From assembly GCF_004353525.1 (NCBI RefSeq), contig NZ_CP085524.1, positions 1,212,142 through 1,276,141 of the forward strand: DNA of 64,000 nucleotides. The letters run 5' to 3'. Made by a program: the position numbers and the translations under genes. The DNA is from Zhaonella formicivorans (GTDB lineage Bacteria > Bacillota > DUOV01 > Zhaonellaceae). Positions 16,484-24,831 of this stretch are shown here, piece after piece (positions within the stretch are counted from its first letter, which is position 1; each line of letters starts with the position of its first letter). Below the pieces are notes generated by a model. That model made no database searches, was not told where the DNA came from, and saw only the letters and a program-made list of their open reading frames with translations.

Positions 16484-16815
16484 TTAAGTAATCTGAAACA
16501 ATGCCAGTAATAGCCACCCAAACAGAGCCAGGGCCGAAGACCACAAGCAGGGAGGGCCCCCTACCTGCCTAAATAACTGCAGCTCCACGTTCAGGCCTAG
16601 CCTGGCCATGGTCAGGACCAAAATGCTTATTTGAAGAATAGACTGCTCAATGGCCGGAGCCATGAAGTTAAAAGTATTTACCAGGCTAAAGCCCAGGAAG
16701 CCGAAGACAAACCAGGGGATTGGTAATTGCAGTCTGGTCAGGGATAAGTGATGCCCAAGCCACCAGAAAAGGATAATAGCAAAGATTATGATTAATGCAT
16801 CTGGCACTAAGTCCT
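16484..16815 (-). pseudogene. YeiH-type (UPF0324) membrane exporter, C-terminal remnant
   Basis: The frame beginning near KFRLKDLVPDALIII encodes three or four hydrophobic helices, with PWFVFGFLGFSLVNT and MARLGLNVELQLFRQVGG, typical of the C-terminal third of the TIGR00698/YeiH family of putative sulfate exporters. The front two thirds of the gene is absent; the open frame upstream merely reads through the fapA gene. With the lysR remnant it shows that a yeiH-lysR locus was destroyed at the edge of the signalling cluster. Confidence 0.7.
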
Positions 16816-18659
16816 TAAGCCTGAACTTCTCTGGACCGGAGGTTTCCTTCCTTATCCAACCACAAGCGGATGCCTTTTTCCTCCCTATCAAAACGATAAA
16901 CCCGGTCGCCCAACACTATAGAAGCGTTCTCAAAGGCATATCCCACGGTAACCACGGCTGCCGGGCCAGCCACCACCCTGGTGGTGGCCCCACCCCTGGA
17001 CCCCATCTCTCCCACATGCACATCCCCCCTAGCCTGTATCTCGCCACCGCGAAATACCCCGGATACAGTCACTTTCTTACCAGCCTGAATCCGGGAATTA
17101 TAACAACCACTGCCCACCACCTGGACATCGCCGGTAGCTATAACGGTGGAATTGAGGACGCTTGACGCAACCACATCGCTTTCCGCAGACGGCGGGGACG
17201 CAAAGGCCTGTTCCCATTCCTTGGCTCGCTGGGCCAATGTTTCTACCTCCCGGACATCACGCACCGCCAAAGGGGAACGGACCAGCGCCCGTTCGACTTC
17301 CCGGATAAATTCTTCCAGGCCTTCATCGGCTAATCCCGGTGGCATAGTTTCAACCTGCTTTTTGAAGGTATTGACAGCAGCAGGAAGATGGCGAAACTTC
17401 CCCTCCAACAGCAACTTTACCAGGGGGCCGATACCGCGTTTAAGATCGCCCTGCTTGAACGCCGGGTGACCCAGCAACTGCCGGATAGCCGTGGTCATCC
17501 CTTGCAAACCGGCTGCCAAAGCATGAACCTGCGGCTGTATTCCTTGTAGAAAGGCTGGAGTTCCTCCTGCTGCCACTACCGATGCCAGGATATTTCCCCT
17601 GATCAAGATGGACCCAGTAGCTTGAACCCTAGCCCCCGATACCAGCCCTCCCACCCTGATATTCCCGCCCGCTTCTACCGCCATCCCTTCTGCCACATTT
17701 CCGGCAATTAGGATATCTCCTTTAAAGACAATGTTACCTGAAGCAAGGTCTACGTCACCAGCATGCACCAGTTCAGGTAATACACTTACTCTCACCAAGT
17801 CGCGCCCGGGGGAGGCCACAGGACGTCCGGCACGGGCCGCTACGGCTCGTTCACCGTCCCTGGTAAGTACGGCTCCTTCACCTGCAGAAAGGATAAAGTC
17901 CCGGGGCGACGGCGGCATAATTACCTCACCCTTGACGCTGGTACCGGGACGACCCGGCCTAGGCGGGTGTTTGACAGCCAGGATATCTCCTGCCTCCACC
18001 GAAGTAAAAACATAGCGTTCCCGGAAATCCACCGCTTCGTCTTCCCCCGCCAGTACCGGCAACTTGGAATCAGAGGTAAAAAGCAATTCTACCCGACCGT
18101 CTTTTCCTGGTTCTGCAGGAATGCCCCGGGCGATAACCACCTCCTTTTCATCGCAGGATGTAACACCGCGAGAACATGCTTCCCAGTCTACGCCATAGTT
18201 AATCCCCAGCCGGGATAACTCCTGCAATAGTTCGTCCCATGTGAGTGGTGGAAAACGTTCTTCTCGTTCCACAACCGCCAGTTGTAATATCCTGGCGGCC
18301 GGGAGATCCGGCAGTTCCCGGTAAACTACTATCGTAGGGAAAGTTCGCAATATCGCTTGCAGACCATCGGAAGAAACGGTCACAGACCATTTCCCTTCTC
18401 TTCGCTCTTCCACCGTTTCCACCCGCACCGTATCCTTCAAGGATACGGGGGTGGATTGAGTACACTCCCGGTCGTTAACAATCAGTCTTACCCCCTGGCA
18501 AGGTACCACCACCGGGTAAGGTCCCTCCGGTAGGTGCCGGACAACAAGGCGCCCCTGTTTCACAAAAGCATATGGACCCACCGCTTCTCCGTTCGGAAAA
18601 GCATTGTCCACTGCGCTCGCTGTTGCTGCGGGGGAGCCCCGGATAATCTCCTCTTTCAT
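16815..18659 (-). CDS. FapA/DUF342 polymer-forming domain protein
   Basis: The 614-aa protein belongs to the FapA (flagellar assembly protein A, DUF342) family. An N-terminal FapA domain occupies about residues 75-260 (DWEACSRGV, IARGIPAEPGKDG). A beta-helical region of short repeats follows, such as ASGNIVFKGDILIAGNV and VEAGGNIRVGGLV, then a helical segment and a second run of beta-turns. The GIPAEPGKDG and PGTSVKGE motifs are typical. Family members have been linked to flagella, surface or signalling functions. A GCAGGAGGTGAATTCCTA leader precedes the ATG. It follows the SpoIIE-type phosphatase by 119 bp, so it may be the output end of the cluster; that is inference. Confidence 0.85.
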   Translation of the reverse strand: MKEEIIRGSPAATASAVDNAFPNGEAVGPYAFVKQGRLVVRHLPEGPYPVVVPCQGVRLIVNDRECTQSTPVSLKDTVRVETVEERREGKWSVTVSSDGLQAILRTFPTIVVYRELPDLPAARILQLAVVEREERFPPLTWDELLQELSRLGINYGVDWEACSRGVTSCDEKEVVIARGIPAEPGKDGRVELLFTSDSKLPVLAGEDEAVDFRERYVFTSVEAGDILAVKHPPRPGRPGTSVKGEVIMPPSPRDFILSAGEGAVLTRDGERAVAARAGRPVASPGRDLVRVSVLPELVHAGDVDLASGNIVFKGDILIAGNVAEGMAVEAGGNIRVGGLVSGARVQATGSILIRGNILASVVAAGGTPAFLQGIQPQVHALAAGLQGMTTAIRQLLGHPAFKQGDLKRGIGPLVKLLLEGKFRHLPAAVNTFKKQVETMPPGLADEGLEEFIREVERALVRSPLAVRDVREVETLAQRAKEWEQAFASPPSAESDVVASSVLNSTVIATGDVQVVGSGCYNSRIQAGKKVTVSGVFRGGEIQARGDVHVGEMGSRGGATTRVVAGPAAVVTVGYAFENASIVLGDRVYRFDREEKGIRLWLDKEGNLRSREVQA

Positions 18660-18778
18660 TAGGAATTCACCTCCTGCTAGGCGTTAGGATTTGTCTCTAG
18701 GACTTCCAGCACTCGGAAAAACCCTATCACTTCCCGGTCTTCTCGAATAAGATCGGGGATGGAACAATAAAGCTGCTA

Positions 18779-20200
18779 TTAAATAGCCGCCAGATACTTG
18801 TTATCATCAGCCACTTTCAGCACTACCATTGTGATATCATCCTTCTGCGGTAAATTTTTCGTAAAGTCAGTAACACTTTGGAAAACCTGATCTTCAATCT
18901 CTGTTGCCGGGCTGTTCGCATACTGGATTAAAATTTGCCGCAAGCGCTCCAAACGGAAAGCCTCCCCCCTTTCATTTCGTGCTTCTACAATCCCATCCGT
19001 GTAAAAAAACACGTAATCATCATTATTCAATTGAATTGAATGTTCTTGGTACTGTTGATGAGGCATCCCTCCCAACATGATTCCCTTCCCTGGTAGTTGT
19101 TCACAGCTTCTCGTCCTCCCTTTTACAATCAGGGGGAGATTGTGCCCTGCATTGGCATAAGTAAGGATTTTTGACTGCGGATCGTAATCAGCGCAATAAA
19201 CCGTGACAAATGAACCCAGTGCTTTGAAGTCATCGTACAAGATGCTGTTCATGATCGTTAGCGTTTCTCCTGGACCTCTTCCTTTTTCGGCTGCGTTTCG
19301 AAACGCACTTCTTGTTAACAACATCAACATAGCTGCTGGAATTCCTTTGCCCATCACATCCCCAATTACGATCCGGAGTTTTCCGTTCTTTAGTATACAG
19401 AAATCGTAATAATCCCCCCCGATCGAGCAAGCAGCAATCGATGTGCCCGCAACCTGTCCACCCACGAATTCCGGGACTCCTGTATTTAATAATTTGCTTT
19501 GAATCTGCTGGGCTAACTGTATTTCTCTTCTTAAAGTGTTCTTCAATTCATGGGCTAATTGATTAGACCGCTTCTGTAATTCCTGCATCCCCCTTGCTAT
19601 CGCATGAAGGCTGACAGAAAAAATACATAAACAGGCCAGTATCAAAAACGGCGCCAACCGGTAAAAAGAAATCAACATCACACCAAGGGAGAGCAAAAAT
19701 ACGTGATATATCCCGCTATTCTTCCAATCAATTCCTTTCTTGTTAGCCATATAGCTGCTGAGCAACAATGTTCCGTACAAAGAAGCCACCGAGGCGATTA
19801 CACTGGTGTAAAACGAAAGACTACCATATGGTACATTGCCAGTTAACAAGTTAATCATTACCATAACGATGATCAAAAGCACCCATTTAAACCAAAAAAG
19901 CCAATGGCGCCAAGTCTCCTTAGGTTGAAGAATAATCTGTGTAACGGCAACGGCCAACATTATAAATGATGCTTGAACAACCGGATAATGAAAAGCCATA
20001 ATCCCGGCGAGAACAGGGAGTAATGATAACTCCTGAGCTGTTTCAATTGTAAAAAACCACTCGGTTAAAAGCAGGCCAATTAAGTATAACAATAAATACA
20101 TCCAGGTTTTCTGCCAACTGAAAATAATCGCGGAAGCTCCAAACAATCCGCCAACCGCTAACAACACACCCATGTACTTTGCACGACTTGAAGCTTTCAT
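18779..20200 (-). CDS. Membrane SpoIIE/RsbU-type PP2C serine phosphatase
   Basis: The 473-aa protein has six or so hydrophobic helices in residues 1-190, a coiled linker, then a SpoIIE/PP2C phosphatase domain (about 230-468). The metal-binding acidic residues are intact in IGGDYYDF, IGDVMGKG, YTDGIVEAR and KDDITMVVL. In partner-switching systems such phosphatases dephosphorylate a STAS antagonist, which then captures the anti-sigma kinase. The ATG at 20200 lies 1 nt after the stop of the STAS gene, consistent with a direct partner. A longer open frame to 20386 overlaps the STAS gene and lacks family similarity. Confidence 0.9.
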   Translation of the reverse strand: MKASSRAKYMGVLLAVGGLFGASAIIFSWQKTWMYLLLYLIGLLLTEWFFTIETAQELSLLPVLAGIMAFHYPVVQASFIMLAVAVTQIILQPKETWRHWLFWFKWVLLIIVMVMINLLTGNVPYGSLSFYTSVIASVASLYGTLLLSSYMANKKGIDWKNSGIYHVFLLSLGVMLISFYRLAPFLILACLCIFSVSLHAIARGMQELQKRSNQLAHELKNTLRREIQLAQQIQSKLLNTGVPEFVGGQVAGTSIAACSIGGDYYDFCILKNGKLRIVIGDVMGKGIPAAMLMLLTRSAFRNAAEKGRGPGETLTIMNSILYDDFKALGSFVTVYCADYDPQSKILTYANAGHNLPLIVKGRTRSCEQLPGKGIMLGGMPHQQYQEHSIQLNNDDYVFFYTDGIVEARNERGEAFRLERLRQILIQYANSPATEIEDQVFQSVTDFTKNLPQKDDITMVVLKVADDNKYLAAI

Positions 20201-20201
20201 C

Positions 20202-20516
20202 TTAATTAGCCCCTTTCTGCAAGGCCTCGATGATTTGAAACAACCCCACTGTGTTAAGAAGTTCAGATATATTCTCATTGGCATTTTCGAGGCTGACAGT
20301 AAAACCCAGTTCCTGTGACAGGCGAACGACTTGAAGAATGGCACCAATCCCGCTTGAATCGATGAATTCAAGCCCAGCCATGTCAATGACCAATCCAGAG
20401 ATATCAGAAAGTTGTTCCGTCTGACTGTTAAAAGTATCCACAGTGGAGATGTCCAATACGCCTTCTAAACTGAGCCTTACAGTCTTTCCTTCCGGACGGG
20501 ATTTTACGTTAAGCAT
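20202..20516 (-). CDS. STAS-domain anti-sigma factor antagonist (first copy)
   Basis: The 104-aa protein is a single STAS domain of the SpoIIAA/RsbV type. The phosphorylation site is intact in FIDSSGIGAILQ near residue 54. I chose the second ATG (20516) because AGAGGGGA sits 9 nt ahead of it; the first ATG is almost on top of that site. The start overlaps the stop of the fused kinase gene by 8 nt (ATGCTTAA) and the stop is 1 nt from the phosphatase start. This gives a tight kinase-antagonist-phosphatase triplet. Confidence 0.92.
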   Translation of the reverse strand: MLNVKSRPEGKTVRLSLEGVLDISTVDTFNSQTEQLSDISGLVIDMAGLEFIDSSGIGAILQVVRLSQELGFTVSLENANENISELLNTVGLFQIIEALQKGAN

Positions 20517-22632
20517 AATGCACATTCCCCTCTTTAAGAGTCGTAATATTGTTGGCAGCTACCTTTTCAGGTGTATCAACTAAGTTGATCTCTAACATGA
20601 TGGTTGTGCCCTGGGAACCGGTGCTCAGCACAATGCGATCCATCACCTTTAGAAGTAAATAGAACCCCCATCCCGCAGAGTGTTTGGTCGAGTATCCGGC
20701 CATCAGAGTTGTCCTGGGAAGTTCGGATAAGTCTATGCCGCTTCCGTTGTCCGACACGAAAATTCGGAGAAGATCACCAACCATATAAAGGCTCATTTGT
20801 CCCTCTGTCGCATGTTTCAATACATTGGTAACCGCTTCGGAAGTGCCAAGCAATATGTTATATCTAACCTTAGGCGGGAGAGGACGAGACTCCAGTACCT
20901 CCTGCACCCGCCGGCGGCAGTTGACGACATCCGTTTTCGTAAGGATTGGGTGACTGGATATGTATACCCCTGTTTTCAACTGTTCAATTTCCTGTTGTTC
21001 CACCAGCAAAAGTTTTCCCTGTGTTACCGAATAGATCACTTCACGATAAAGGTTTCGAACTCGTTCTTCTTGTTTTTTCTCATATTCGAGTATGTCAGTC
21101 ACATCAAAGAAGATAACACTGACCTGATCGCCAGAAGGAACACAGTAGACATCATATATCTTACGAGATTGCGCTTCTTCGAGTATTTCTCGCACTCCGC
21201 CCTGTTGTCTGCGTACTTTTTCCACCAAAGTAATTACCTGCTCCCGGCATGGAATATCGATGGAATCTCCTGCCTCATTTCTAAAGTCACCATCATAACG
21301 TACGATTAGAGACGCACCAAATTTATCCAACAGTTGTGACTGGTAAACCCTTTTCCGCACTTCGCTGAACACGAGGTTCTCGATCAGTTTCTCTTCAATG
21401 GTGGCCGGCATGGCCGTTTCTCTGGGCTCCTCCTGCAAATCAGCAATCTCTAATACAATTTCCACCACCTGTGGGTCCAGTTTGGTTCCCGCCAGTGCTG
21501 CAAAATCAGTTTGGGACTTCTTCTTGTAAAAAATGTGGTCGTACTGATCTGCAGCAGCAATAATCCGAGCTCCCAGCGGTATATGCTCTCCCGACATACC
21601 AGCAGGGAACCCTGTGCCGTCCCAGCATTCATGGTGGTAGCGAATATACTCGGAGGACTTGGCTAACCCGGCTATCTCCTTTACCATATCTGCGCCAATT
21701 TCCGGGTGTTTGCGATATTCCCTTTCTTCTTCGAGGGTAAGCGGCCCTCGCTTTTGAAAGATTTTTTCCTCCAGGTAGGTCTTGCCCAAGTCGTGCAATA
21801 GGGCCGCATAATGAATTGAATCAATTTCATCCTGGGACAGTTTCACCTTTTCCGCAATTTTGCGGGCTATCCTGCCAACCCTGGTGGCATGTCCTCCACT
21901 GATAGACAGTTTGTTTTCAGTTAATTGAGTGAGTGATTCCATCGTCGTTAAGTAGGTTTTCCGCAAGTTGATGAATAAGGAAAAAGCATAGCGCAGGGCT
22001 AAGAAAACTACAAGAACAAATAGTGTTTCAATCCAGAACTGCAGTTGATCATTTAGCTCATAAGAAAGAGCCAGACGCACGCTTAAAAGAGAAATGACCA
22101 AATGTATTAAAAGGCCGTCTTGGACCATTTCAATCCAAGTGGCGAAGTATTTTCTTTCACTCAGTTTAGAGATGATGACGGACATCAAGGTGATGTTCAC
22201 AAGATAGTAGAGAGCAATGGCCACAAGTAAACGGGGAACATCATACCACGTAAAAGTCCCCGGTATGCCCCCTGACCACAGATACCCGTATCCTGCGGCA
22301 ACAGTACAAATAATATACTGGCTTGTATTATATAAAAACTTAATTTTCTCGCTTTTAAGCAATGGAATACTGATTAAAGAGATTATAATCTCAATTACTA
22401 CCGCTTCTTGAATGCCGTAGACGGCCATTACAACGAAAGTGAAGGTAGTGGAGCCTGAAAATACAGTTCCGTTTGGTAATTCAACATAAAATTTTTCAAG
22501 CAATCCAGCAATCAGGCCAATTGCCAAAACAAAAGGCAAAAATTCTATTTTTAGGCCGGATAACATCAGCAAGAGAACAGCCATGCCGGTAGCGATGACT
22601 GTATATATAAAGTTTTTCAAATATCCTGGCAT
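20509..22632 (-). CDS. Membrane HD-GYP / PAS / anti-sigma-kinase (HATPase) fusion protein
   Basis: The 707-aa protein combines three signalling activities. Residues 1-225 carry seven or so membrane helices. An HD-GYP domain covers about 240-400, with HATRVGRIA, LLHDLGKTYL and HHECWDGTGFPAG; the GYP motif is GFP here. A PAS-like domain covers about 425-530, ending VIFFDVTDI. The C-terminus (about 570-690) is an RsbW/SpoIIAB-type HATPase with N box EAVTNVLKHA, G1 box DNGSGIDL and G2 box GYSTKHSAGWGFYLLLK. HD-GYP proteins hydrolyse or sense c-di-GMP, and RsbW-type kinases phosphorylate STAS antagonists and hold sigma factors. Such a fusion would link c-di-GMP directly to partner switching. The neighbours are the STAS and phosphatase genes. 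Confidence 0.88.
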   Translation of the reverse strand: MPGYLKNFIYTVIATGMAVLLLMLSGLKIEFLPFVLAIGLIAGLLEKFYVELPNGTVFSGSTTFTFVVMAVYGIQEAVVIEIIISLISIPLLKSEKIKFLYNTSQYIICTVAAGYGYLWSGGIPGTFTWYDVPRLLVAIALYYLVNITLMSVIISKLSERKYFATWIEMVQDGLLIHLVISLLSVRLALSYELNDQLQFWIETLFVLVVFLALRYAFSLFINLRKTYLTTMESLTQLTENKLSISGGHATRVGRIARKIAEKVKLSQDEIDSIHYAALLHDLGKTYLEEKIFQKRGPLTLEEEREYRKHPEIGADMVKEIAGLAKSSEYIRYHHECWDGTGFPAGMSGEHIPLGARIIAAADQYDHIFYKKKSQTDFAALAGTKLDPQVVEIVLEIADLQEEPRETAMPATIEEKLIENLVFSEVRKRVYQSQLLDKFGASLIVRYDGDFRNEAGDSIDIPCREQVITLVEKVRRQQGGVREILEEAQSRKIYDVYCVPSGDQVSVIFFDVTDILEYEKKQEERVRNLYREVIYSVTQGKLLLVEQQEIEQLKTGVYISSHPILTKTDVVNCRRRVQEVLESRPLPPKVRYNILLGTSEAVTNVLKHATEGQMSLYMVGDLLRIFVSDNGSGIDLSELPRTTLMAGYSTKHSAGWGFYLLLKVMDRIVLSTGSQGTTIMLEINLVDTPEKVAANNITTLKEGNVHYA

Positions 22633-22726
22633 GGCTATTCTCTCCTTTCTTCAGAAAAAATATTAAGGAAAAAAGGGGCGTAGAATAAATCATTTTCAAG
22701 TAACAGTCATGTAACAGGAACGTCGT

Positions 22727-22804
22727 TTAGCGCCATGGAATTCTAGCCACAGCCGCCAGTATCATGGAAGCCACGGTCAGCCAGAAGAAAACCTTCTTCA
22801 TCAT
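22727..22804 (-). CDS. Possible 25-aa hydrophobic peptide
   Basis: A short frame reads MMKKVFFWLTVASMILAAV and ends RIPWR. The start lies behind an excellent GGGAGGTGAT ribosome site. The product would be one membrane-spanning helix. It stands between the DUF5317 gene and the fused HD-GYP/HATPase gene on the same strand. There is no homology argument; the call rests on the ribosome site and hydrophobic pattern. Confidence 0.4.
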   Translation of the reverse strand: MMKKVFFWLTVASMILAAVARIPWR

Positions 22805-22862
22805 ATCACCTCCCCCCGGATGAATTGCTTCACCCTAATGATCTACGCCCCAAAGTTTGAAT

Positions 22863-23414
22863 CTAATGGCTATACTGTTTTAACATTCCCTTGTAAATAA
22901 ACCATGAGACGCCCAGCGTCACCGCAATGTCACCGAAGCTTACCACCATGCTGCTGAAAACAAAAGGAGGACGCAAGGGAATGACGTCAGCTAAATACGG
23001 TAGAAGGGTAGATTCCGTCAGCGGTTGGTGTTTTGTCACCCCTTCCACTACTACAGGTATGTATGAGGATAAACCCGCCCACTCCAGCGCATCCAGGGAT
23101 ACGGGCATCCTGCCGCCATTGGCGATTATCACCAAGAAATTGAGTAAGGTGCCGAGAATAAACAGTTTAATGCCCGGGATGTGGCGATTGCACCAGCAAC
23201 CATAGATTAACATTAAGTAGGAAACAACTACCCAAAAGGCAAAACTCCGGTTTATCAACAAAACGCGATGGTAAAGAAACATCACTATCAACTGTAGCAA
23301 TAACCCGGATATGATCATCCACTGCTTCCTTATTTCGGTTTCCGACAGGCGCCGCAGTGACCCTTTTTTAAGAAAAGCAATGATAATCACCGGGATTAGA
23401 AACTCGTAAATCAT
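22863..23414 (-). CDS. DUF5317 family membrane protein
   Basis: The 183-aa protein has five hydrophobic segments and the family hallmark NGGRMPVSLDA near residue 99, followed by an extracellular loop and a C-terminal helix. It starts at an ATG behind TTAAGGAGAGG. DUF5317 proteins are of unknown function and are often found near signalling or HD-GYP genes in clostridia. It lies 45 bp downstream of the second STAS gene in the same transcription direction. Confidence 0.75.
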   Translation of the reverse strand: MIYEFLIPVIIIAFLKKGSLRRLSETEIRKQWMIISGLLLQLIVMFLYHRVLLINRSFAFWVVVSYLMLIYGCWCNRHIPGIKLFILGTLLNFLVIIANGGRMPVSLDALEWAGLSSYIPVVVEGVTKHQPLTESTLLPYLADVIPLRPPFVFSSMVVSFGDIAVTLGVSWFIYKGMLKQYSH

Positions 23415-23459
23415 CGAGTCCTCTCCTTAATTGCAGTAGTCAGTAAGGCCCAGGATGAT

Positions 23460-23783
23460 TTAAAATGATGAGCGTTTAAAGTGTTCCTCACCCAAGAAAG
23501 CCGGTACGCCCATCACATCCAATACCTCGTAAACATCTTCGCTAAGGTTGCAAACGGAAAACGGCTGTTGGTTCTGGTTCAGATCTTTCCAGATAGCCAG
23601 GAGACTTCCCACACCAGTAGAGTCCACAAATTCTAAACCAGCCAGGTCGAAAACAATCAGCCCGTTAATAGGTTTATGTTTTTCATAAAAAGTTTTAAAT
23701 TCAGGTACAGTGGAGAGGTCAAGTTCCCCGGCTACCCTCAGGACGGTGGCTTGATCTTCTAAACTAACAGATAAAGACAACAC
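23460..23783 (-). CDS. STAS-domain anti-sigma factor antagonist (second copy)
   Basis: The 107-aa protein is a single STAS domain with the phosphorylation site in FVDSTGVGSLLAIW near residue 57. The GTG at 23783 is preferred because GGAGGT lies 7 nt before it; a GTG at 23792 overlaps that site. It differs clearly from the other STAS protein, so the cluster holds two different antagonists but only one phosphatase and one kinase. It is separated from the HD-GYP gene by a 159-bp structured gap. Confidence 0.9.
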   Translation of the reverse strand: MLSLSVSLEDQATVLRVAGELDLSTVPEFKTFYEKHKPINGLIVFDLAGLEFVDSTGVGSLLAIWKDLNQNQQPFSVCNLSEDVYEVLDVMGVPAFLGEEHFKRSSF

Positions 23784-23946
23784 GCTGAACACCTCCGGAC
23801 CGTCTGTAAATTACTTTATTGCTAAATGCGTCCTTCTTCAAACGCATTGCAGCTGCCACTCTATCTAACCTGATAGTAATGCGTTTCGCCGGCATACTGA
23901 AAACATGGCTCCGCGTCGCATTTTTCACCAACCTTCTGCCTATCAG
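23784..23946 (-). ncRNA. Candidate switch-like RNA structure between the HD-GYP and STAS genes
   Basis: CTGATAG and CTATCAG arms (23870-23876 and 23940-23946) can close a stem starting at the HD-GYP stop. The segment at 23878-23886 can pair with six bases at 23917-23922 or, exclusively, with nine bases at 23840-23848. A further AAATGCG copy lies at 23824-23830. I could not match it to a known riboswitch; it lacks the GEMM core. Confidence 0.35.
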
Positions 23947-24713
23947 CCCTTCCCGGCTGCATTTCCTTTCAATTGCCACAATATTACCAGCAAACGGTCC
24001 AGCCATTGGCTCTGGGCGTATACCAGCGGATGTGACAACGTGACGTATGAATCCGCCAATTGTACAAGCCATTGCTTTTCCTCGTCTATCTGCCTTTCCA
24101 GCCTGGCCGGGTCGCGATAGGTGGCAGTCTGCCAGAAAGGCTCTTTCGCCAGAGCAGCCACCAGCTCCGGGTCGAACTGGGAACCGGCACCCTGATAGAC
24201 TTCTTCCAGCGCTTCATACATTTTTAAAGGCAAGTGGTAAGGACGTAAGGAAACCATGGCATCCAGGGCATCGGCCAAGGCAATGACCCGGGCGCGCCAG
24301 GGGATCTGTTGTCCCCTCAGACCCTCGTATCCCTTTCCATCCCATCTTTCGTGGTGATAGCGGACCATTTCCACCAGGAGCCTGTCCCCTCCCCTCTCTG
24401 CAACCAACGAGGCGCCCCGCCAGGAGTGTTCCTTTAATTGCACCCATTCCTCTTCCGTGAGCGGTCCCGGCTTGTCGATAATGTCGCGTGAAATTAACAT
24501 CTTTCCTACATCATGGCAGAGCGCCCCGGCAATTAAGATTTCCTGCTCCACTTCGTCAAGACGGAGGAAAGTGCATATTCTCATGCATAGATTGGCCACA
24601 TTGGCGCTGTGGAGGAATAATCTGGGCCAGGACTCTTTCATCGACTTTAACAGGTCGCCTATCCCCGTTAGCTCTATAGGTACCGCCCCCTTTTTAAATT
24701 TTCTGTCCGTCAT
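23943..24713 (-). CDS. Soluble HD-GYP domain protein (c-di-GMP phosphodiesterase-like)
   Basis: The 256-aa protein is mostly an HD-GYP domain: LHSANVANLC, GALCHDVGKML with the HD pair, IDKPGPLTEEEW, RYHHERWDGKGYEGL and ADALDAMVSLRPY. The GYP signature is GYE. The HD and HH metal ligands are retained, so hydrolysis of c-di-GMP is possible but not certain. The ATG at 24713 is 10 nt after GGAGGT; the upstream in-frame ATG overlaps that site. Its leader holds a c-di-GMP-I riboswitch and terminator, making this a c-di-GMP enzyme whose transcription is likely set by its own ligand. Confidence 0.88.
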   Translation of the reverse strand: MTDRKFKKGAVPIELTGIGDLLKSMKESWPRLFLHSANVANLCMRICTFLRLDEVEQEILIAGALCHDVGKMLISRDIIDKPGPLTEEEWVQLKEHSWRGASLVAERGGDRLLVEMVRYHHERWDGKGYEGLRGQQIPWRARVIALADALDAMVSLRPYHLPLKMYEALEEVYQGAGSQFDPELVAALAKEPFWQTATYRDPARLERQIDEEKQWLVQLADSYVTLSHPLVYAQSQWLDRLLVILWQLKGNAAGKG

Positions 24714-24763
24714 TTTATTGTCGACCTCCATACCAGAACATTAACGGACAGACGTATTTTATG

Positions 24764-24794
24764 AACAAAAACGACAGCCCGACCAGAGCTGCCG
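24764..24794 (-). terminator. Terminator of the c-di-GMP riboswitch expression platform
   Basis: Seven base pairs (24794-24788 with 24778-24772, one G-U) around a 9-nt loop are followed by TTTTTGTT on the minus strand. It lies between the aptamer and the ribosome site, as a transcriptional switch would. Confidence 0.65.
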
Positions 24795-24831
24795 CAACAG
24801 AACACATTTAAAACAATAACAATACCTTTAT

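Noticed and set aside
18661-18778. Short minus-strand frame between the SpoIIE-type gene and fapA (SIPDLIREDREVIGFFRVL...)
   Set aside because: It resembles a protein C-terminus but has no start and too little sequence to name; it may be a gene fragment, but I cannot support it.
23764-24072. 102-codon frame overlapping the HD-GYP end and STAS start
   Set aside because: It overlaps two solid genes in another frame and has no ribosome site; its existence reflects the base pattern of the gap.
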